A program made the position numbers and the translations under genes. The notes under the pieces were generated by a model. It was not told where the DNA came from, did no database searches, and saw only the letters and a program-made list of their open reading frames with translations. DNA of 7,975 bases from Prevotella sp. (GTDB lineage Bacteria > Bacteroidota > Bacteroidia > Bacteroidales > Bacteroidaceae): NCBI GenBank assembly GCA_021204735.1, contig JAJPYV010000296.1:1-7975 (forward strand), read 5' to 3'. Of the stretch, positions 1 to 5,416 are shown one piece after another. Each line of letters opens with the position of its first letter. Positions within the stretch are counted from its first letter, which is position 1.

Positions 1-1211
1 TGTGCGAAGAAATACAGTTTTTGGGAGTTCAGCACGGCATCGGTATTCACGTTGCCAGTATAGTCGTTATTGGTATGACTGATGGTATATTCGGCACCTG
101 CTGACAGCACTTCCTTTTTCATTGTTTTAGAATATATGGCTTCTGTGATAAGCGAATATTTCTTACCATCGGTAGTGTAACTGTAATCATTAAGAGGGTC
201 GCTCTGCATAGACTGTTCCTCTGAATAGTCATAGAGATAGTCTTTCATCTGATATGAATAGTCTGTGCCGATATATGTTCCCACTGCGTTCAGGGCGATG
301 CTCTGGTTATGAGGCATGTTGAGCGAATAGTAGATGTCGATTGCAGGCGTTTGAGTTCCTTCTTTTATTTTATTGAATAAGTACAGGTCGGGTTGTTCTG
401 TCTCCTCAACTAATTTGTTAACACCACGTTTAGGGGAGTTGTAGTTGTTGAACTTAAATGCTATGTTCAGAGTGTACTTGTCCGGTTCGGCAAGATTGTA
501 TGCTATCTGTATGTTATTTGTGGCGTACATGAAAGGAGTATTCAAACCGATATAGTTCTTGTCGTGTACCGTACCGTCAGGGAAATTATATGTGGTGTAA
601 CTGCTGTACCGCCGCTTGTCGTATTCACGGTACGAGAAGTCATAATTGATGCTGAATTCAGACTTTTTGTAGTTAAACTTGAAATACGCATCGGTGTTGT
701 TGAAGCCAGTGGTGAACGCTTGGTCAGTGCTTACACCGCCCACACAACCGGAATATCTGCGCTTGACAACATAGTTGATAACTGCGGCGAGATTATCATC
801 AGAATAGCGCACACCAGGGTTGTCGATGTATTCCACACGCAGCACTTCATCTGGTTGCAGTGATATTATGTCCTGCATCTCCGCCTTTATGTCGTTGATA
901 CGTATTTGCACGTCACCGCTACGTGTGGAACTGATTTTCTTCTCGGCAACATTTACTTTTATACCGTTAAGCGACAGTTTGTTCAGCAGGTCATAACCAT
1001 TTGACGAGTGCTTTACTATTGTCTTGGATGGAATGTATAGCTGACGGTCAATCTTGTTGATTATGCGCACACCATTGACTGTTACCTCCTTTAGGTTTAT
1101 AGTGGTGTCAGTCGTCTGGTTAAATGTAGTGTCAGTTGCGAGAGTGTCTTTTGCTCTTGCTGCCGTACATACAGTGAGCAGAATAAACAAAATCAGTTTC
1201 TTTGATGCCAT
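1..1211 (-). CDS. TonB-dependent outer-membrane receptor, N-terminal part (runs off left edge)
   Basis: Reading leftward from an ATG at 1211-1209, the frame stays open to base 1, giving 403 residues; the C-terminus is outside the window. Residues 1-20 (MASKKLILFILLTVCTAARA) form a Sec signal peptide, which supports this start. After a short linker, residues about 40-150 look like a TonB plug domain: LKEVTV near residue 40, then LQPDEVLRVEYIDNPGVRY, then AAVINYVVKR. The rest alternates polar and aromatic residues as expected for outer-membrane beta strands. The carboxypeptidase-regulatory-like sandwich domain often found before the plug in Bacteroidetes is absent. Such proteins take up ligands across the outer membrane using TonB energy. 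The substrate cannot be told, and no SusD partner is visible on this side. Family call is firm; substrate is unknown. Confidence 0.85.
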   Translation of the reverse strand, partial: MASKKLILFILLTVCTAARAKDTLATDTTFNQTTDTTINLKEVTVNGVRIINKIDRQLYIPSKTIVKHSSNGYDLLNKLSLNGIKVNVAEKKISSTRSGDVQIRINDIKAEMQDIISLQPDEVLRVEYIDNPGVRYSDDNLAAVINYVVKRRYSGCVGGVSTDQAFTTGFNNTDAYFKFNYKKSEFSINYDFSYREYDKRRYSSYTTYNFPDGTVHDKNYIGLNTPFMYATNNIQIAYNLAEPDKYTLNIAFKFNNYNSPKRGVNKLVEETEQPDLYLFNKIKEGTQTPAIDIYYSLNMPHNQSIALNAVGTYIGTDYSYQMKDYLYDYSEEQSMQSDPLNDYSYTTDGKKYSLITEAIYSKTMKKEVLSAGAEYTISHTNNDYTGNVNTDAVLNSQKLYFFA

Positions 1212-1226
1212 GCCTTTTGTACTTAT

Positions 1227-1267
1227 AAAAAAACAGCACCTTGTAAATCCATTGTCTACAAGGTGCT
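1227..1267 (-). terminator. Intrinsic terminator of the tRNA-Glu transcript
   Basis: An 11-bp perfect stem (1235-1245 pairing with 1257-1267, arms AGCACCTTGTA and TACAAGGTGCT) with an 11-nt loop is followed on the minus strand by T7 (1233-1227). It begins 5 nt after the tRNA 3' end and finishes 15 nt before the receptor ATG at 1211. It should end tRNA transcription. It leaves almost no room for a separate receptor promoter. Confidence 0.85.
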
Positions 1268-1272
1268 TTGTG

Positions 1273-1344
1273 TAGTGGATAGGGGAATCGAACCCCTATG
1301 CCAAGATTGAGAATCTTGTATCCTAACCATTAGATGAATCCACC
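1273..1344 (-). tRNA. tRNA-Glu (anticodon CTC)
   Basis: The minus strand from 1344 to 1273 folds as a 72-nt cloverleaf. The acceptor stem is GGTGGAT with ATCCACT (a G1.U72 wobble closes it) and the discriminator base is A at 1273. The D arm has the GGTTAGGA loop/stem typical of Glu and Gln tRNAs. The anticodon stem is CAAGA/TCTTG around the loop TTCTCAA, and the T arm is AGGGG-TTCGATT-CCCCT. The anticodon CTC (template bases 1309-1311) reads the glutamate codon GAG. CCA is not encoded. It has a terminator directly behind it and a candidate promoter at 1441-1471. CTC tRNA-Glu is normally an accessory to the TTC isoacceptor, so another Glu tRNA probably exists elsewhere in the genome. Confidence 0.93.
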
Positions 1345-1400
1345 CTATTTTACGCTTAACGACCCCTATGGGGGGGGGGAAAAATTGCGTATTGTTCACT

Positions 1401-1436
1401 AAAAAAGGATTTGAAATCCTACTCATATAATTGAGT
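1401..1436 (-). other. Two small hairpins and a T6 run just downstream of the tRNA-side promoter
   Basis: On the minus strand, ACTCA-ATTATA-TGAGT (1436-1421) is followed at once by the palindrome AGGATTTCAAATCCT (1420-1406). Its last T begins the T6 run at 1406-1401. The predicted start site of the promoter at 1441-1471 falls at about 1434-1436, so these hairpins would form the very 5' end of the RNA. The second hairpin plus T6 resembles a weak intrinsic terminator or pause site upstream of the tRNA. Its function is not known. Confidence 0.4.
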
Positions 1437-1440
1437 GGTG

Positions 1441-1471
1441 CAAAGGTAAAATAAACTTTTGGATTTCACAA
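1441..1471 (-). promoter_or_regulatory. Bacteroidetes-type promoter driving the tRNA-Glu side
   Basis: The minus strand reads TACCTTTG (1448-1441), matching the Bacteroidetes primary-sigma -7 element TAnnTTTG. A TTG lies at 1471-1469 with a 20-nt spacer, which matches the usual -33 TTG and its spacing. Transcription would start near 1435 and reach the tRNA about 90 nt later. A promoter from pattern only, but both boxes and the spacing agree. Confidence 0.65.
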
Positions 1472-1564
1472 GATTTTAAACTTGTTTTTTTTAAATTTGT
1501 CCTTTCTGGACAATCGGACTCAATAAATTGTGTCCCTACATTATGTGAGAAAGAGATTTTTTCT

Positions 1565-1572
1565 TAATTTTG
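1565..1572 (+). promoter_or_regulatory. -7 promoter element for yhhQ-queF
   Basis: TAATTTTG matches the Bacteroidetes TAnnTTTG -7 element. It would place the transcription start near 1579, giving a leader of about 55 nt that contains the whole candidate riboswitch. No clear TTG is found at the ideal -33 distance (the region reads TTATGTG at 1541-1547), so the upstream half is weak. Confidence 0.5.
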
Positions 1573-1601
1573 CAGCGTTATATATAGAGAATATAAATCA
1601 C

Positions 1602-1630
1602 AGAGTGCTTGCAACCTCTTTAAAAACAAG
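1602..1630 (+). promoter_or_regulatory. Candidate preQ1-I riboswitch aptamer in the yhhQ leader
   Basis: The leader can form a compact H-type pseudoknot. P1 is AGAG (1602-1605) with CTCT (1616-1619). P2 is CTTG (1608-1611) in the loop with CAAG (1627-1630) in the tail. Between the P1 arms lie 10 loop bases ending in AAC, so C1615 sits where the preQ1-recognising cytosine is found in the class I aptamer. The A-rich tail (1622-1626) ends in the A just before P2, also as in the class. Loop length and the AAC, A-tail and CAAG order match the Thermoanaerobacter aptamer as I recall it. The structure ends 3 nt before the ATG and no terminator hairpin follows, so control of translation start is the likely mode. 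P1 is only 4 bp. The neighbouring preQ0/preQ1 genes strongly support the call. Confidence 0.78.
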
Positions 1631-1633
1631 AAA

Positions 1634-2320
1634 ATGATAAATAAAAAACAACAGGTAAGTGTGCTGTTCATGCTTTTCAGTATACTTTTCTGCGTATGCC
1701 TAATAACGGCTAATGTATTGGAAACAAAGCAGATATTGTTTGGACCTGTAAATATCACAGGCGGATTGTTGGTTTTTCCTATCTCTTATATTATTAACGA
1801 CTGTGTTTGCGAGGTATGGGGCTATCGCAAGGCACGACTGTTGATATGGACCGGATTTGCCATGAATTTCATTTTTGTTGTATTCGGGGCACTGGCAGAT
1901 GTTATCCCTGGAGCACCGTATTGGCATAACGAGGATGGCTTTCATGCAGTGTTCGGGCTTGCCCCTCGTATTGCAGCAGCGTCTTTTGTAGCTTTTTTAG
2001 TCGGCTCATTCATCAACGCATACGTGATGAGTCGAATGAAAATATCTTCTAAAGGTAAGCATTTCTCTTTGCGTGCCATTGTCAGTACGATATTCGGTGA
2101 AGGCGCCGATTCAATTGTGTTCTTCCCATTGGCTCTGTCGGGTGTTGTTCCTGCATCTGAAATGTTTTCGTTAATAGTGTCGCAGGTAGTATTGAAGACT
2201 CTCTACGAGATAATAGTATTACCTCTCACAATTCGTGTTGTGAAGAAGACAAAGGCGTATGAGGGGATTGATGTATATGATAATGGTATCGATTATAATG
2301 TTTTTAAGGTAAAGGAGTAA
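1634..2320 (+). CDS. yhhQ: Queuosine precursor transporter, YhhQ/DUF165 family
   Basis: A 228-residue inner-membrane protein of the YhhQ (VUT/DUF165) family, which imports 7-deazaguanine precursors (preQ0/preQ1) of the tRNA nucleoside queuosine. About six hydrophobic segments are visible (near residues 8-26, 38-56, 68-90, 112-132, 160-182 and 186-202). Family-like signatures include NVLETKQI (27-34), the [21 protein letters not shown] stretch (43-63), [12 protein letters not shown] (125-136) and [15 protein letters not shown] (151-165). The C-terminal tail ([14 protein letters not shown]) also resembles Bacteroidales homologues. The ATG at 1634 is right behind the candidate preQ1 aptamer. No Shine-Dalgarno is visible, and that position is occupied by the P2 strand of the aptamer. 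queF follows 5 nt after the stop codon, so the two are co-transcribed. Family and role are firm by sequence and context; whether preQ0, preQ1 or both are carried is inferred. Confidence 0.93.
   Translation: MINKKQQVSVLFMLFSILFCVCLITANVLETKQILFGPVNITGGLLVFPISYIINDCVCEVWGYRKARLLIWTGFAMNFIFVVFGALADVIPGAPYWHNEDGFHAVFGLAPRIAAASFVAFLVGSFINAYVMSRMKISSKGKHFSLRAIVSTIFGEGADSIVFFPLALSGVVPASEMFSLIVSQVVLKTLYEIIVLPLTIRVVKKTKAYEGIDVYDNGIDYNVFKVKE
2313..2317 (+). promoter_or_regulatory. Shine-Dalgarno site for queF inside the yhhQ tail
   Basis: AGGAG lies 8 nt before the queF ATG (2326) and overlaps the last codons of yhhQ. A clear Shine-Dalgarno is uncommon in Bacteroidetes and none is evident at the other starts in this window. 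It fixes the queF start and suggests ribosomes leaving yhhQ could re-initiate there. Confidence 0.6.
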
Positions 2321-2325
2321 AAATA

Positions 2326-2796
2326 ATGTGTGATAATAGGAAAGATGAAGGTTTGAAGAATTTAGGAGCAAGGACTGAATACAAAATGGACTATGCGCCT
2401 GAAGTGTTGGAGACTTTTGTTAACAAACATCCTGAAAATGATTATTGGGTGAGGTTCAACTGCCCAGAGTTCACTTCTCTCTGTCCCATTACAGGACAGC
2501 CTGACTTTGCGGAGATTAGGATTTGTTATGTTCCAGGCGAGCGTATGGTCGAAAGCAAGAGTTTGAAACTCTATTTGTTCAGTTTTAGAAATCATGGTGA
2601 TTTTCATGAGGACTGTGTGAATATTATTATGAAAGACCTCATAAAACTGATGAGCCCCAAGTATATTGAGGTTACGGGTATTTTTACCCCACGTGGCGGT
2701 ATCAGCATTTATCCATACGCCAACTACGGGATGCCAGGTACAAAATACGAGAAAATGGCGGAGACAAGATTTATGCATTATCCACATTTAAAATAA
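2326..2796 (+). CDS. queF: NADPH-dependent preQ0 reductase QueF (7-cyano-7-deazaguanine reductase)
   Basis: A 156-residue cytosolic enzyme of the tunnelling-fold family. It reduces the nitrile of preQ0 to the amine preQ1 with two NADPH, the step before tRNA-guanine transglycosylase in queuosine synthesis. The length fits the short, single-domain (type I, Bacillus-like) form. Cys53 in [13 protein letters not shown] is the catalytic thioimide-forming cysteine and Asp60 the general acid. The QueF motif [15 protein letters not shown] (76-90) is intact, and His94-Glu95 in GDFHEDC match the substrate-binding pair. The C-terminal [16 protein letters not shown] is also typical. The start is supported by AGGAG 8 nt upstream. 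It is coupled to yhhQ, so imported or home-made preQ0 would be turned into preQ1, the expected ligand of the upstream aptamer. No queC, queD or queE is in the window. Confidence 0.97.
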   Translation: MCDNRKDEGLKNLGARTEYKMDYAPEVLETFVNKHPENDYWVRFNCPEFTSLCPITGQPDFAEIRICYVPGERMVESKSLKLYLFSFRNHGDFHEDCVNIIMKDLIKLMSPKYIEVTGIFTPRGGISIYPYANYGMPGTKYEKMAETRFMHYPHLK

Positions 2797-2826
2797 TCGG
2801 CACCACAGATAGTTGTAATGCCGATT
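2785..2826 (-). terminator. Hairpin between convergent queF and the lipoprotein gene
   Basis: An 8-bp stem (AATCGGCA 2795-2802 with TGCCGATT 2819-2826, 16-nt loop) overlaps the queF stop codon. On the minus strand it is followed by TTATTTTAAA (2794-2785), a modest U-rich tail, so it fits best as the terminator of the lipoprotein gene. On the plus strand no U-tract follows, so its role for queF is doubtful. Confidence 0.5.
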
Positions 2827-2851
2827 CTATGATGTAAAGTATGGTTCCGCA

Positions 2852-3595
2852 TCAGTTTTTTCTGTAATATCCCCTTGTACCGTCACTGAATTTCAGACGT
2901 AGACTGTCTTTTCTCAAGAAAGTGATTTCCACAGTATCGTTTTCCAAAACCGTAGTAATTTTATTGCCTTTTCTCACAGCTTTCTTTTGAGACAGTATAA
3001 GAGCCCCATTGTAGATTCTCCATTCCGAATAACTCTTAATTTCGGGATAAACAACAGGACTGTTATCTTGATTTCTATAAATCTTACCAATCGGTTCTGC
3101 CACATTGTTGCGCTTAAGAGCGAAACCTTGTTCGTTTGGTTTCATCTGAGATTGTATTATCGAATCTACATCTTCGTCTATGTTCTTAGAGCTCAATTCT
3201 TTCTTAATACCATTGCGCGGTTCAGGCATTGCCTTATACACCCAGTTGCCTTTCAGTTGGTCAAGATTTATCACCTCGTCAGCAACAGTGCTGTCATTAG
3301 GGTTTAGCACTACTGCAATCCAATCTCCTGTTGTCATTCTTCCTAATATCTTATGTTTCTGTACTGCTTTGATGATGTCGTAGGTTATAGGGTCACCGCC
3401 ATCGAAAGAAAGGAAAATGAGAACAGAATCGGTGCATCCTTCGCAGGCAAGACCATACAGCGTTGAGTCGCCCTCAACCTTTGTACTCGAACTTATTGAA
3501 TCGTTTTGCAGGATTGTTTTATTTGTTGTCTTGTTGCCGCAAGAGATTGTGGTAATAGCAATGAAAAGAATAATGAAAGGTATAAGTTTTTTCAT
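2852..3595 (-). CDS. Lipoprotein with lipocalin-like C-terminal domain, function unknown
   Basis: A 247-residue exported lipoprotein. Residues 1-18 are a signal peptide with the lipobox ITTISC, so Cys19 is the predicted lipidated residue; this also supports the start. A Ser/Thr/Asn-rich linker (20-45) precedes a first module, about residues 46-108. It holds LACEGC (49-54) and GGDPITYDII, and has the pattern I associate with Bacteroidales proteins placed ahead of a lipocalin-like fold. The second module (about 112-247) begins LKGNWVY (114-120) and has GFALKRNNVAE, a Trp-containing YSEWRIYNGALILS strand, and strands ITTVLENDTVEITFL and SLRLKFSDG. This is the layout of lipocalin-like small beta-barrel domains. 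The gene stands alone, convergent to queF and with its own promoter at 3636-3643. The ligand and cell role are unknown. Lipoprotein call firm; lipocalin-like call from pattern only. Confidence 0.8.
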   Translation of the reverse strand: MKKLIPFIILFIAITTISCGNKTTNKTILQNDSISSSTKVEGDSTLYGLACEGCTDSVLIFLSFDGGDPITYDIIKAVQKHKILGRMTTGDWIAVVLNPNDSTVADEVINLDQLKGNWVYKAMPEPRNGIKKELSSKNIDEDVDSIIQSQMKPNEQGFALKRNNVAEPIGKIYRNQDNSPVVYPEIKSYSEWRIYNGALILSQKKAVRKGNKITTVLENDTVEITFLRKDSLRLKFSDGTRGYYRKN

Positions 3596-3635
3596 GTTTG
3601 TCGCAAGTTTATTTATACAAAGTTGTTTATTGTTG

Positions 3636-3659
3636 CAAACTTACGCAAAAAAAGCGTAA
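3636..3659 (-). promoter_or_regulatory. Promoter of the lipoprotein gene with a palindrome in its spacer
   Basis: On the minus strand TAAGTTTG (3643-3636) matches the TAnnTTTG -7 element about 41 nt before the ATG. Immediately upstream and overlapping it is TTACGC-T7-GCGTAA (3659-3641), a 6-bp inverted repeat around seven T bases. It lies in the promoter spacer where a regulator could bind. There is no clear -33 TTG. This is the only non-terminator signal seen in the 3596-3711 gap. Confidence 0.5.
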
Positions 3660-3699
3660 AAACATAATGATTTGGAAATAAAAACAAAAATTTTAGTAC

Positions 3700-3753
3700 A
3701 AAAGAAAAGAAAGAAGCGTGAACAAGTGTCTTGTATTGCTTGTTCACGCTTCT
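3700..3753 (-). terminator. Strong intrinsic terminator at the end of the decarboxylase operon
   Basis: A perfect 15-bp stem (3712-3726 with 3739-3753, arms AGAAGCGTGAACAAG and CTTGTTCACGCTTCT) with a 12-nt loop starts 8 nt after the stop codon of the beta-subunit gene. On the minus strand it is followed by a T-rich tract (TTCTTTTCTTT). This marks the 3' end of the four-gene operon and insulates it from the lipoprotein gene. Confidence 0.85.
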
Positions 3754-3761
3754 GAACATAT

Positions 3762-4919
3762 CTATGAAAGGAAGCCCAACAACGCACCGGCAGCGACTGC
3801 AGAGCCGATTACACCAGCCACATTCGGTCCCATGGCGTGCATGAGGAGGAAGTTGTGGCGGTCGTATTCCAGACCGATATTGTTGGATATACGTGCGCTC
3901 ATTGGTACGGCACTGACACCGGCGTTACCGATAAGAGGGTTAATCTTCTTTTTCTTTGGTAAGAACAGGTTCATGAATTTCACGAACAACACCCCTGATG
4001 CAGATGCGATTACGAATGCTAACGCACCGAGCAGGAATATGAAAATTGTGTTCAGTGTGAGGAACTCACTTGCCTGTGTGGAGCAGCCTACGGTAAGTCC
4101 GAGTAGCATCACCACAATGTCGTTGAGCGAGTTGCCTGCTGTCTTGGCCAGACGTGTTGTCTTGCCAGATTCTTTCAGTAAGTTACCAAAGAAGAGCATA
4201 CCTAAAAGAGGCAGACCCGACGGTACGATGAATGTTGTTAGTAACAGTCCGATAATAGGGAAAAGTATTCTCTCTGTCTGACTTACGTTGCGTGCCGGTT
4301 TCATGTGGATGACTCTCTCTTTCTTAGTGGTAAGCAGACGCATGAGTGGCGGCTGTATCACAGGTACGAGAGCCATGTAAGAATATGCGCACACTGCAAT
4401 TGCTCCCATCAAGTTAGGACATAGTTTTGACGAGAGGAAGATGGCGGTAGGACCGTCAGCACCTCCGATTATTGCTATACCTGCAGCCTGGTTGGGCTCA
4501 AATCCCAATGCGGTAGCCAACATATAAGCACCGAAAATACCGAATTGTGCTGCTGCTCCGATAAGAATGAGTTTCGGGTTACTGATAAGAGCAGAGAAGT
4601 CGGTCATTGCTCCTATGCCAAGGAATACCAGTGGTGGATACCAACCTTGTCTTACACCCTGATAAAATATGTTCAATACGGAGTTGTCCTCGTAAAGTCC
4701 TATCTCAAGTCCTGCATCTGCACGGAAAGGGATGTTTCCAAGGATAATACCAAGACCTATAGGAACCAACAATAGAGGTTCGAAGTTCTTCTTTATGGCT
4801 AACCAGATTGCAGCGATGCCGACAACAATCATGATGAGATTGGTGACCTCAGCATTGGCAAATCCCGTATATGAAAGAAACTCATTAAAGTTTCTTGCTA
4901 TAAAACTCGTAAATTCCAT
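3762..4919 (-). CDS. Na+-translocating decarboxylase beta subunit (OadB/MmdB/GcdB family)
   Basis: A 385-residue inner-membrane protein, the sodium-channel subunit of biotin-dependent decarboxylase pumps. It decarboxylates carboxybiotin on the carrier protein and couples this to Na+ export. Many hydrophobic segments span the whole length. The key family motif GIAIIGGADGPTAIF (147-161) holds Asp155, which corresponds to the essential Na+/H+-handling aspartate of OadB. Near the C-terminus, GNAGVSAVPMSAR (331-343) and MGPNVAGVIGSAVAAG (363-378) supply the conserved Asn, Gly and Ser positions. Length is close to the usual 375-435. The start at 4919 lies 10 nt after the carrier-protein stop codon and a strong terminator follows, so this is the last gene of the operon. 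The family alone does not tell oxaloacetate, methylmalonyl-CoA and glutaconyl-CoA systems apart, so no symbol is given. Confidence 0.95.
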   Translation of the reverse strand: MEFTSFIARNFNEFLSYTGFANAEVTNLIMIVVGIAAIWLAIKKNFEPLLLVPIGLGIILGNIPFRADAGLEIGLYEDNSVLNIFYQGVRQGWYPPLVFLGIGAMTDFSALISNPKLILIGAAAQFGIFGAYMLATALGFEPNQAAGIAIIGGADGPTAIFLSSKLCPNLMGAIAVCAYSYMALVPVIQPPLMRLLTTKKERVIHMKPARNVSQTERILFPIIGLLLTTFIVPSGLPLLGMLFFGNLLKESGKTTRLAKTAGNSLNDIVVMLLGLTVGCSTQASEFLTLNTIFIFLLGALAFVIASASGVLFVKFMNLFLPKKKKINPLIGNAGVSAVPMSARISNNIGLEYDRHNFLLMHAMGPNVAGVIGSAVAAGALLGFLS

Positions 4920-4929
4920 GACGGTAAGA

Positions 4930-5382
4930 TTATCCGATTACTACTAATGTGTCTCCTTCCATAACAGTGTCGCCTTTGCTTACATTTATCGAGGTGATTG
5001 TTCCATCGCATTCAGCCTCAATCTTGTTCTGCATCTTCATGGCTTCAAGTATAACAACACATTTTCCTTGCTTTACGGTGTCACCCACATTCACTCTGAT
5101 TTCGGTGATTGTACCAGGCAGTGGCGCTGTTACCTTAGTCCCTGCTCCTTCAGCAGGTTTTTCTTTCGGTTGCGTTGCAGGAGCTGGTTGTGCATTAGTG
5201 TTGTCTGTTGGGGCATGAACTACAACCTTTGGTTTACTTTGTACTGTGGCAGGGTTGATGGGCTGTTTCATCTCAACCTCGAACGGAATACCATTTACGT
5301 TAATTTTTGCTATGTTTCCTTCAACATCAACTATCTCGACCTCATAGTCGATACCTTGAACTTTATATTGATACTTGTTCAT
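4930..5382 (-). CDS. Biotin carrier protein (biotinyl/lipoyl-type) of the decarboxylase
   Basis: A 150-residue cytosolic carrier that shuttles CO2 as carboxybiotin from the carboxyltransferase to the membrane beta subunit. Residues 1-40 form a small beta-rich N-terminal segment (KYQYKVQGIDYEVEI, then NVNGIPFEVEM). Residues about 41-83 are a flexible Ala/Pro/Lys/Thr-rich linker (APATQPKEKPAEGAG). Residues 84-150 are the biotinyl domain, beginning VTAPLPGTITEIRVNVGD. The attachment motif EAMKM is at 113-117, so Lys116 is the biotinylated lysine. The C-terminal GDTVMEGDTLVVIG closes the fold. It is a free carrier rather than being fused to the carboxyltransferase as in enterobacterial OadA. This fits the MmdC-like arrangement of methylmalonyl-CoA decarboxylases, but does not prove the substrate. 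Spacing is 34 nt from the gamma-like gene and 10 nt to the beta-subunit gene. Confidence 0.94.
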   Translation of the reverse strand: MNKYQYKVQGIDYEVEIVDVEGNIAKINVNGIPFEVEMKQPINPATVQSKPKVVVHAPTDNTNAQPAPATQPKEKPAEGAGTKVTAPLPGTITEIRVNVGDTVKQGKCVVILEAMKMQNKIEAECDGTITSINVSKGDTVMEGDTLVVIG

Positions 5383-5416
5383 ATCCGTATGTATTTATTG
5401 TAAATAATTTTTTTGT

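Noticed and set aside
564..1275. Plus-strand open frames at 564-863 and 1054-1275
   Set aside because: Both overlap the receptor gene antisense, lack domains, and the second one runs through the terminator hairpin.
1360..1370. Possible tRNA fragment: CGACCCCTATG resembles CGAACCCCTATG in the tRNA-Glu T arm (1289-1300)
   Set aside because: Only about 11 bases match, with one base missing, and no further tRNA-like sequence surrounds it. It is too short to call an integration scar or duplicated tRNA.
1497..1513. Hairpin TTGTCC-TTTCT-GGACAA considered as a terminator or operator
   Set aside because: Neither strand has a U-tract behind it, and a 6-bp stem is not rare in this A/T-rich gap. No gene end is near enough to need a terminator there.
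3718..4281. Long plus-strand open frame (187 codons) opposite the beta-subunit gene
   Set aside because: It lies antisense to a gene with intact family motifs, starts inside the terminator hairpin, and its product has no recognisable domain. It is a shadow frame, as are the other plus-strand frames opposite the minus-strand genes.
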